This document shows positions 54,301 to 64,000 of a stretch of 64,000 nucleotides of DNA, piece after piece. How positions within the stretch are numbered: the first letter of the stretch is position 1; each line of letters begins with the position of its first letter. Source of the stretch: Apteryx mantelli (lineage: Eukaryota > Chordata > Aves > Apterygiformes > Apterygidae); assembly GCF_036417845.1 (NCBI RefSeq), contig NC_089984.1, forward strand, positions 5,704,001-5,768,000. Reading direction: 5' to 3'. The notes under the pieces are model-generated. The model was not told the origin of the DNA and did no database searches. It saw nothing but the letters and a program-made list of their open reading frames with translations. Position numbers and translations under genes: made by a program.

Positions 54301-56400
54301 GATGCTTCTGTGTGATGTGTTATAACCCTTGTTTGCTTTTTGTGACTGATCCGCTTCGACTTGGGGCTTTCACAGAACCATGCAGCTGAAGACCTAGTAA
54401 ATAGAGATTGTGTACAACTTTAAGACTTCTGGAAGGTATTAGAACTAAGTAATACATCTCCTTTAGCTTAATATTAAAACACTTTTTGGGGGCTTTTTAT
54501 TCTACTATGGTTAACAACTGCATTATGTATGACTACAATGTATTTTTGAAAGCTATCTGTCAGTTAATCAGTAACTTCAAGAAATTTAAGCTTCAGAAAA
54601 AGTTTCAAATAACTTTCAAGATATCTTGCTATTGCTTTTAGCCTGAGGCTCTCTTAAGAGGAAAACAGTTATGCATCAAACAACATGTGCAGCTGGAAAT
54701 TAAAAGTTTGAGAGAAGTGATTGGACTTCCAAAAGGACCAAGACTGCCCTCATAGTTGCTGCATTGTTGGAAACTGCTGTACTCACTTATCTCTCACGAA
54801 GTATTAAAGTCCACAAGCTTTTTGTGCTGATTTAAAAAAATTTTGGGGTCAATACAGCAGTGATAAAACTCACCTTGTATTTAAAAATGCCATTTTGGGG
54901 GGCAGACGCTTCTTCATGTTAGTAAGAAACCACTCCTTATCAGACAAGCTAAAAGCCCCCTCTTGTCCTCTAATAATTAACCTCCTATATGCTACCTTAA
55001 CCTTTGCAGTTTCCATTAACTTTTGCAGCTTCAGTCCTACCTTGCTAATATACCCTTCTTATAAGGGAACTCCTGATAACTCCATAAAGAACCCCAAAAG
55101 AGCAGGATGAAAGGAATCATGTTTAACCTGGCTGAACGGACCTATTTTTCAGAAAGTGTATCTAATGCCCTACTCTGTGCCACCCTTTCCAGGTGGAGGT
55201 GATTGCTGACTTGACTTTGTATTGAAGCTGACAAGGAATGCTCAAGGTGAACTCAGGTAAGAGCTACAAAGATGGCATTTGGCAAAGCTGTTCCAGGGCA
55301 CAAAAGCTGGCTTTTTGCTCTGCCATACTTTCTGAACAAACTCCCTTTTTGGCTGACTAAGCTGGTGCTTCTGAGAGTTCAAAGCCCACATCCAGCCAGT
55401 TTTTAAGTAGTCTTGCACAACAGCAGAGAGGCAATGCTCATTCGTGTTGCATGATACAAAGATGAGGATGTTTTCCCAATAACATATTTATATTTGGTTT
55501 GATTACTGTGCAATGGTGCATAGAGAAAGTGACCAAAACTCTTCTTACAATGATCTCAAGATCTCTGAAGGTAGAGGTGAAATAAGAAAGATACATTGGT
55601 CTCTGGCACACTTGCATACGTGCATGTAACTTAGTATTATACCTTGCTACTTTGAAAGTCAACCTGATGTGTGTACCTATTCTAAAGCATATATAAAAAG
55701 ACTATTTTCAAAGTGTATTTAAGGAAACACCAATTAAAGAATTTAAGGAAATGACCTTGCAGTGAAAGAAGAGAAGCTAGGGAAAGGAGTATACATTACA
55801 TTCGCAACAAAAACATCTTCCCACCTCCTTGATCCTTTGATCAATCAAAAGTAAGTATTTTAATTTGAGAGGAACTAGTAAACTTTATGGAGTTATTTAG
55901 CATAACTTAATTGTTACAAATCAAATGGTACCAGTATGTTCTGATTTCAGAGTATGCGCTTAAACTTGTACTGATTCAGTTAACTGGCTTTAAAATATAC
56001 TTAGAGTTGATCTAGAGATCTAGTGCAGATATAGTACAATTTCTTTCCGATGTAGTGCAAATAGTTACTTTCAGACATAGTGCAATTTGTTTTAGTCATA
56101 TAGCTAAGCAGGAAGGAAAAAAAAAAACAGGTAACCTTGGGCAGAAAATACTTGTTGCTAGTTACTACTTAAATTGGTGACTCCTGCTCTTTACTTTGTC
56201 ATGAGAGGAATTGGGACTGACTGCATTAAGCATCTTTAAATGACACAAAATACTAGGTGGCAAAACAAAATACACAAGCTTTATATGCTATATAAAACTT
56301 GTATAATGAAAAATTACAAAAGGAAATAGAACTGAGAAGCCTCCTCACTGTGTGTACTTTAACTACGTAGAAATGCATTCCCGTCCCAAATGCCTGCTTG
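51390..56400. other. DNAJC9-FAM149B1 tail-to-tail interval
   Basis: About 5 kb of AT-rich sequence between two convergent genes, with no recognisable exon or RNA gene. The right part must hold the FAM149B1 3' UTR. Minus-strand signals that could end it are ATTAAA at 55860-55865 and AATAAA at about 54498-54503, neither with a clear downstream element. A three-copy imperfect repeat lies at 56024-56097. Confidence 0.5.
56024..56097. repeat. Imperfect ~25-bp repeat, three copies
   Basis: Three diverged copies share a core like ATATAGTACAATTT, ATGTAGTGCAAATA and ACATAGTGCAATTT, spaced about 25 bp, each followed by a T-rich part. They lie just beyond the FAM149B1 stop codon, in its presumed 3' UTR. 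Origin unknown. Confidence 0.5.
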
Positions 56401-59400
56401 CTACTTGATCTTATTAGATTTTATGATTGGTAACATGAGCATACCTGCACCTGTTGGTCCTCTGCTTGTCCAAGGCTGATTACTATAATCAATAACAGTG
56501 CAAGAACGGCGATGCTGTGCATCTGGCTGAAAGACAGTGCAAGTTATGTTTGCATAATTTTTTTTAAATGTTAATGTTACAATACAAAACAAAATAACTA
56601 GAACATACAATTTTCCTGAGCTATCAAATTCACAAGATGCTGTAACGGTCTAAACAGAGCTTTTTCATGTTAAGAAAGGTTAACTCAACTTTCAGTGGGG
56701 GAAAAATACCCTCTTTTATAATACTCTTACTTAAAAGGATCACTGGCTACTTCACAGCATTCTTAACACTTCTGAAAATAGTTCTGTTTCAAAATAATTT
56801 TAGAAAGCTTGTATGCTCATAACTCCAAAGTCAAGGATGCTGAAATTATACACTGAAACCAAACCACCAGCTATTTAAAACCTATCATTGAAATTAAGGC
56901 TTTTAAACTTAAGGCTTGAATAAAAATACTTTGTTAAAGATAGGACAAGATAGCTACTCTAGCAACCATTTCAATAAATTAAGAAGTTGCATAGGAGAAC
57001 TTGATCCTGAAACAGACTGGGCATAGCTTTACTAGTACAGCAAACCTGTGCAGTTTATGAAGTTATGAAGACTATCCTACCTTTGCATTTGTGAATACAG
57101 CTGTAGGAACGCACTCTGAAAGTCTATGCAAAACTGTAACGCACCCTCTCCTACCCCACAGTTGTTATTAAGCCTTCATGAAAGATGCTAGATTAACAAT
57201 ACAGAGGATGGGTCAAATGTGACGCACAAAGTTATACTTAGTCTTTCCCACAAACCCATCTCAGATTTATTTCAGCCTGTCCAAGGAAGTACAGTACCAT
57301 CAGCCACATGGCTGTGCCCAGTTACAGTGAGATGGCTGAATCATCTGTAAGTAAGTGACCTCAGCTATTTGTTTCAGAAGTGCCAAGCAATAAGGCTTCT
57401 GCTAACCTCTGGCTATCTAATCTAGTGACTAACCTCATGAGCTCTGTAGCACACCAATCACCTGTGACACTTTCTTCTCAAGTAATGTTTACCTATGCTA
57501 ATTGTCAAAGCACCCATTTAAAAACAGGAGATGATTTGGTAGAACTTGCCGTGCTTTACCAAGAATGTGTTTGTTGTGTTAGGCCTGGAGAAATGATCAG
57601 GTAAGAAAAGCCTCTCCTGTAGCTGCAGGCGGTTATCCTCGTGTGTTGCTGCACTGTGAGCTCGACTTGAGTTCCCTTGAGACTTCTGTATTGAAGAATA
57701 AAAAAATTATCACCTTCTTTGCAGCAGTGCATTAAAACAAGTAATTAGTCTAGGAATGAAACCTAATTTTGCAAGTTAATTATACTACACCCATTCATGG
57801 GGAGGACAAAAATTCTGGCATTTATTGGAATCGAAGCATTCAACTCTGATTCATGATGTTGGTCAAAACTAATGTGGTGTATTTTTTGTGTACCTACTTC
57901 AGTTCCTGTTATTTATAACATAAACAAACCAGAACTCTTGAGTTTGCTAATCTAGTCAGCAATGGTTACAATTTTGTACTTTCAAATAGTAAAATTAAAT
58001 GGTCATGCCTGCGTCAGATTACCGTTTGCTTCTGGGATCCTGCAGCGCTCGCATGCTCTGCCACATCAGTGGTACTAATAGGTGGTAGGAGATTGTTTCG
58101 GCTCAGCGGCAGTGGGGAGGGTGAGGTCAGCTGATCATACGCAGTCGGACTAAAATGCACAAGTAAGAACAGAAGACGTATACGCTATTGTCAGCTTATA
58201 TATTTGGCATTGTGTAAAGCAAACAATGTTAAAACTAAGAACAACAGCTGTAGAATTTTACTACAGGATGCTGGAGTTAGGGCTGACTATGGGAGACCTA
58301 GACTTAAAAGACGAGTTGTGCAGTAGGTGAAATCTGTCAATTTTTTTTCATCTTTTAACAAGAACTTTTTCAGTTTTCAGGATGTTTAACATTAACCATA
58401 TAGGCAAAGTAGGCTTGGGAAATGACACCGTAGCAGAAATCCTAGTAGACAGATAAAAGCTAGCTGGTGGTTAAAATGCATGTTAGCGAGTACGTTTTAA
58501 AGGAGCGTGCTAGGTGGCTGGTACTGCAGAATAAAGGTGTAAAGCTGCCTTCAGGGCAGTTACCACAGAATAACAGAATCTTGCCTGCCCATGCCCAGGG
58601 AGGGCATCCTTTCCTCCTCTTTGTTAACTACCTTTAGGATGGAGCACTGCTCACTGCTTACCTCAGCCTAGCACTTGAAGATAAACAGCTAGCCTGGAAG
58701 GTAGCAGCCTGTATTTTAAACAGAACAAGTGAAAAAGGACCATGTTCCAAATACATTTGTAGCTCTTCGACATATTACAAGCATCAAATAAAACTTGTGG
58801 GGGGGAAAACACGAGGCTGACACCTTCTCCTCCATATTTCCTTTGATTATTTGAAGTAACAGGTGCAAGTCAGAGCTCAGTATGAAATTCTAAATACTGA
58901 ACTTCCTCACTTTCTGCTACAGGACAAGAGGCTCTGCCAAAGCATGACAGAATATTGTTACGACTTGCATTTTCTAGTGCACAATACAACAGTCATCTAC
59001 TTACACTGTTTCTTTATAAAAGCTACTACTTTACCCAGTGGAAAAAAAAAAGGGGGGGGGGGGAAGATGCTTGATTTTTGTGCCCGTAGTTGTCATAATT
59101 TTTGGCAGAATTTCAAGACTCAGAGATGCAGCTCAAATACATACTTTAGGAATAGATTTTTCCCTTCCCTATTGAATGCTTTTTCTGAATTACTAGAAAT
59201 GAGCCATTGAGATTGCTTTCTTTTTGAAGAAAATAAAGCTGAAGAAGTAGAAGGGTTGCTCACAGCAAACTGGCTATATAAAAATGGACCAACATTTTCT
59301 ACTAAGAGTAGAGTTAAATATTCACCTTTCAGAACTGATAGTATTTTACAGCATCTGAAACAAGGCTACTTTCCCTTAATCATGATTAGACATTTTTGCA

Positions 59401-62400
59401 GAAAAGACATAATTCATCTTTTAAATAATACACAAGTCTTAAAAAGCAAAGAGAACTTTAACTATTTTTAAAAATCTATTTACTTGTAAAGATTGAACCT
59501 ATTACTTCTAAAGATAAAAACAACCTACATATGATTAAGAATTTGAGATCTTAAAAATATAGTTGTAAATGAAAACAAAAAATAAGCCCTTGCTAACCTG
59601 GCTAACAGTCATGTATTGCCTGACTTAAGTTCTGAGCTTCACAGATTGTTTGCATTCAAAGATAATTTATCAAAATATCCTAATGTGCAACAAGTGTGGA
59701 GAAGAAAAAAAAAAAAAAAAAACCTAAAAAGTAAGCTTTAGAGGCATCCTGGGCTTTTAGAAGCCTCTTAAGGGAACTAAACCATCCCTGTAGCACAAAT
59801 TAATTGATCCCTGTAGCACAAATTAATTGCACAAAATAAATGAATTAAGCTTTAGTCACAGGAGGAACTTTAACTTTATCTTATCTTTCAAGATAAAGCC
59901 TTTTTAAGTGTCTGTAAATTGTATATTTGAGAAGTGCTAGAAATTATCAAGAGGCTTTAGCTCTACACATTCTGGAAGTGACAGAAGGAAGGATATTTTG
60001 TAAGATTACATCAGAAAAGCTTTAAACCATAATAAGCACTTAAAGCCTCTCCTAGTATTTGCTATGAGCATTTAAATATATATGCTAATAATAAAGGGGA
60101 GGTGTTAAGAATCATGAAATGGACTGAAGCCTGAGGAAAGGGAACAAACATAAAATATTAGAAGAATGTAGAAAAATCAATTGTGCAAGTATTTACAGAT
60201 TTAAGTTACAAACGTCTAAACAATACGTTACAGAAGACAATGACAGACAGAGTTTATAGGGAAACTGAGGAACTAAATGGAAGTTATGTCAGCTTATGAA
60301 ACGTATGTGGAATACAGAAGTATTTAACACCCTGTGTTAAATCCTCATACCCTGTAGTCCCTTTAAGTGACTGCAGGGACACGTGACAAGAACTTCAGCA
60401 TCCCTTTCCAAATAAATCATTTTTAGAGTACAGGCATATTTCATTTTATTGCGCTTCGCTTTATTGTGCCTTGCATATATTGCTTTTCTTTTTTTTTAAT
60501 ACAACTTGAAGGTTTGTGGCAACCCTGTGTCAAGCAAGTCTATCAACACCATTTTTCCAACAGCACACGCTCGCTTCATGTCTGTCACATTTTGTGCATT
60601 TTTTTTTAGACATAATGCTATTGCACACTTAATAGACTACAGTATAGTGTAAACATAACTTTTATATACATTGGGAAACCAAAAAATTCATGTGACTCAC
60701 TTTATTCTGATATTCACTTTATTGTGGTGGTCTGGAACCGAACCCGCAATATCTCTGAGGTATGCCTGTACATGAATTTCAGTAAGACACCTAGTTCGCA
60801 TACAGAGACAACCCTGTATGGACTTTTAGTTCTTATGGCTTCCAAAAACAATACCTTCTGAGCTGTTAGGGATAAATCCAGAAGTGTAAGCTTTTGACAC
60901 TTTCCAATGAAAGTGGCATGTGACTTTATTTACTTTTAAGTCTAAATTCAGCCAGATCATTATGCCAAACAAAAATAATATATCCTAGACATGACTGAAA
61001 GTTCACAGAGCTCAGTGAGGGTCCCGAGTTGCTTTCAACTAGATTTGTAACAGGTTACTTAAGATTAGCATCATCTTTGCAGCCTAGGCTGGGCTAGGAT
61101 AGCAATAGGCAGTTGAACACCAAAAACAGTGTTTTAAGTCTGTCTGGAAAATGGGCTACAGGAAAAGATAGCTGAGTATCAAACATAGGATGGTGTTAAG
61201 TTTGGTTTGCTGGTAAAGGACAACCTGAGGAATATAGTACCTCCCCCATTCAAACGGCATGTTTATGCAATTCACTGTATCACAGGTTGTGGCACAGTAA
61301 ACATTAACTTTAGAAACTTGACTTTCTCAGAGTATTATGCTTTAATAAGCAATTACTTTTTTAATCAGAAGAATTCAGATGCATTCTTTCCATTCATTTG
61401 ACTGCTTTTTCTATAGGTTTGGTTCTCTAAATCTGGTAATTTGCAGTGAGAAACTGATTTTGAAACGTACAGTCGAGTTCCCCTGATGACATCATCCACA
61501 GATCCTGGTGTCCCAGTACGGGAGTGGTTTGTGTTGATGGGATGCAGGGTACGTGGTGGTGGGTTTCGCCTTCTTGCAGAACGTGAGAGAGATGATGTGC
61601 TGAGCTCTAGAGGACGATTTGGCCAGGTTCTGGTTGAGAGGAGAGAACTGGAGCCTGGCTGTTTGTCATCCAGGTCCCTAACAAAAGAACCAGGGAATCG
61701 AGAGGGACATGGTCAATATGACTGGTGTCACCCTGTTACCGCAGTGATGATCTATATGCTACATTAGTAATGGTACATGTGGATGTAGGTGGTGTGTTCT
61801 CATTTTCTTACATAACTGTACAAAGTAATTGACAGTGAAACTAGAAAAGGATAGGGGGTGGAAAAGAGAACGAAAGCCTAGCTTTTTTCTTTTCTGAGCG
61901 ATACACTGTTTGATTGAAGATTTCCGTTTAAACTGAGGAACCGAGCAGTTTACTTTCCCCATCCCATTCTAAGTTTTATCTCTCTTTTCAGGATGTCAGT
62001 TAGTGCTAACATTAATGGTACATCAGTTCATTAAGTGGTAAGCCAGCAGCAATAAAATATAAAATCTGAGATTGGATATCTTGGCAACTATATGTGTTCA
62101 TCCTTCATCTTCCTAACAAAGCTAGGACAGAAATAAAAGATATTTGCTGTATATAAAAAAACCTCCAAATAACATAAGCCACCTGACACAATGAGCAAGG
62201 AGCCACATTGTTATTAAAAATTCCAGTAATAAAACTGCAGCTTGTTACAGAAATAAACATCCATTTTTTCACAGACAAATTTTGAAGAGGAAACTACAGT
62301 AGTATTTTCCTTCCCATATCTCACTCTAGACAAAATTAATCAAATAATTGCATTTCACATGCTCAGTCAACTTGTTCTCTCATTCAGGTCAGTTCTGCTG

Positions 62401-64000
62401 TAAGCAGGAGGTTGTACTAGATGACCTTCACAGGAACCTAAACTATTCTAGGATTTTAACTTCAAGGGGCAAGAGTAAGGAACACACAGATAACTCCAAA
62501 GCTTCCCAAGATTATCCTTATGGCTACTAGGAGTTAAACAAATACATTTTAATTTAATGGCCACCAGATCTGATTTAACAAGATGCTTCAATATATATCT
62601 ATCTTTAAAGTTATGAATACCCCCAGCAGGTTAAATAGGCTTACATATCATCTTATGTTAACCACAACATTAATTAATTTGCTATGTAAGCTCAAGTATA
62701 CTTAGACGTATACTGTTTCATACAGGACAAATAAATAAACAAGCAAGAAAATATTTGAGAGCTGCCTTTTCCAGCAGGGGAGATTATCTCCAAGTATTTT
62801 GGGCTGAACTCCTCTTGGTGTGAGAAAGCTCTACGTTACAACAGACAAAATCAATAGCTCTTACAGTGTTTTCTCCATTATAGACAGATTCCTTTGCTGT
62901 AACTGGATCCCATGGATCACCAGCAAGCCATTGAGATTACGCTGAGAGCCATTACTGGACCCTTGTGATGAATTTATCTGAGAGTTTAAAAAAAAAAAAA
63001 GTATTTTAATTACAGTTTGGCAATGATGCACATACAGACGTATGTATACATTTTGTCTTTGCAAATAATTTTGGAAAGAAACACATTCCTTCCAAGATGT
63101 TCAGATATATACTCAGTTATATTATTCCTCCATCTAAGATGGACATCTTACCATTCCATTTGTTCTTGCAAATGGTACTGCACAGAAAATATATTCTGCC
63201 ATGCTATTTCACATTTAGTATTTTCCAACTGAGGCTCTCATTTCCATGAAACAATCTGGCAATAATGGCTATAATTGGGAACTTTATAATACTCCTTTAC
63301 AGTGTATACCGGCATTTATTTTATGTCAAGAACAGAACTGGAAACTTTTCCTGGAATTCAGGCTGATCTGGAAAAATATCAAATTCCACCCACCACAATG
63401 ATAGCAAATAGAAAATACCAGAGCTTTAATGTCTCCAGCATACATACTTGAGGTGGTTTTCTCCTCTTTTTGGTTTTGCGGCCACATCTGGTTTTTGGGC
63501 ACTACACATACAGTAGGGGGAATTGTGAGGAACAGGCAGAGGTAAGAAATAAAGGAGAAAGAAATAAAAAGACATAAAAAGGAAAGAGTTGAATTAAAAT
63601 TGAATGAACAGAGATATCACTTTGGTGTTCACCACTCTAGGAGCTTATAATCCTAAAGCAGATCATACAGCATCAAATTCAGTGTCTAGGGGAAAAAAAA
63701 CCCTGTTTTACAGCTTCACTGAGATTTGTTCTCTGTTGCCTGATGAGTTAGATATTGCTAGACTGGTGAGAACGGGATGTCTCACACATGCAATTCTGGT
63801 TCTCGCAATTTAGTTCAAATATTAAATTACAGAAAGAACTACTTCATTAATGAGCAAAGTCACCATGTGGTTGTCCAATACATATATAAAATATTAAGTT
63901 TTAAAGAGAAAAACAGGAATTAAAAATGGTAACTGGGGAATAACAGAACTTAAGTGTTAGAAAGGACAGTCAGCAACCATGCAAAATCTAAACTAGTGAT
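56401..64000 (-). CDS. FAM149B1: FAM149B1, 3' part (5' exons beyond the window)
   Basis: Six minus-strand exons recognised: 63448-63501 (least certain), 62865-62977, 61471-61677, 58023-58149, 57560-57685 and 56401-56526 (stop TAG 56403-56401). The visible junctions are GT-AG and the phases chain correctly, giving 250 C-terminal residues. Identity rests on agreement, from memory, with human FAM149B1: STRTWPNR, a Ser-rich stretch, [43 protein letters not shown] and [11 protein letters not shown]. The region is low-complexity, Ser/Pro/Arg-rich and probably disordered, with no enzyme motif. The family is linked to primary cilia, and human mutations cause a Joubert-type ciliopathy; its DUF3719 domain would be encoded further right. 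In human this gene is also tail-to-tail with DNAJC9, which supports the call. A transposon lies in the intron 58150-61470. Confidence 0.85.
59784..59829. repeat. Perfect 23-bp tandem duplication
   Basis: Two identical adjacent 23-bp copies (59784-59806 and 59807-59829), beginning ATCCCTGTAGCAC and ending TTAATTG. Identity of the copies implies a recent duplication. It lies in a FAM149B1 intron, downstream of an A run near 59706-59722. Confidence 0.95.
60431..60768. mobile_element. Tigger1-like non-autonomous DNA transposon (338 bp)
   Basis: Both ends start CAGGCATA reading inward, and the element is flanked by TA on each side (60429-60430 and 60769-60770), as expected for a pogo/Tc1-mariner insertion. 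The left part carries TTATTGCGCTTCGCTTTATTG, GGTTTGTGGCAACCCTG and CCATTTTTCCAACAGCA. The right part, on the opposite strand, carries GAGATATTGCGGGTTCGG, TTCCAGACCACC and ACACTATACTGTAGTC. These are the two termini of Tigger1 as I know it. They meet near 60600-60615 at a T run, so the transposase gene is missing. It has no coding capacity and would have needed an outside transposase. It lies in a FAM149B1 intron. Confidence 0.88.
62403..62457 (+). mobile_element. CR1 LINE 3'-end fragment
   Basis: The stretch containing GTACTAGATGACCTTCA and AACCTAAACTATTCTAGGAT matches the typical 3' end of sauropsid CR1 elements (GGACTAGATGACC...CCTAAACTATTCTATGATT). It is short, diverged and 5'-truncated, as most CR1 copies are. 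It lies in FAM149B1 intron 61678-62864, opposite to the gene's direction. Confidence 0.7.

Noticed and set aside
62348-62530. 60-residue frame including [12 protein letters not shown]
   Set aside because: That stretch is the translated CR1 3'-end fragment, not a gene.

Overview
This is a gene-bearing stretch of vertebrate nuclear DNA, most likely from a bird (at least a sauropsid). Exons are short and split by canonical GT-AG introns. Promoters are CpG islands with long C or G runs. There is no dense SINE/L1 load. One fragment resembles the 3' end of the CR1 LINE, and the encoded TFAM and CISD1 N-termini differ from the mammalian forms. It is not prokaryotic: there are no operons, RNA genes or CRISPR arrays.

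Layout. 1-5732 is non-coding apart from the probable CISD1 3' UTR. CISD1 (minus strand, 3 coding exons, 5733-15288) encodes the mitochondrial outer-membrane 2Fe-2S protein mitoNEET. A head-to-head intergenic segment of about 1.5 kb with two CpG islands separates it from UBE2D1 (plus, 7 coding exons, 16822-34564), an E2 ubiquitin-conjugating enzyme. TFAM (plus, 7 coding exons, 37732-46196), the mitochondrial DNA packaging and transcription factor, follows. DNAJC9 (plus, 5 coding exons, 47191-50816), a J-domain histone co-chaperone, starts less than 0.5 kb after the likely TFAM poly(A) site. A gene-free 5 kb follows, then the 3' part of FAM149B1 (minus, 6 recognisable exons, 56401 to beyond the window end), a cilium-related gene convergent with DNAJC9. 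In all five genes the exon joins keep frame; the four complete proteins come to 108, 147, 269 and 262 residues.

The genes do not form a pathway, although CISD1 and TFAM are both mitochondrial. The arrangement is informative. From what I know of the human map, CISD1-UBE2D1-TFAM lies at 10q21 and DNAJC9-FAM149B1 at 10q22, so the TFAM-DNAJC9 junction and the orientation of CISD1 mark rearrangements between the lineages.

The most unusual item is a 338-bp element at 60431-60768 inside a FAM149B1 intron. It has the two ends of a Tigger1-type (pogo/Tc1-mariner) DNA transposon, a deleted middle and a TA target duplication. I know that family from placental mammals, so its presence in a sauropsid locus deserves checking. 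Other points are a seven-residue coding repeat in the TFAM tail, a possible intronic poly(A) site in DNAJC9, two strong intronic hairpins in UBE2D1, and CTCF, ZNF143, NRF-1, YY1 and BANP-type motifs in the CpG islands. I found no undescribed multi-gene system.
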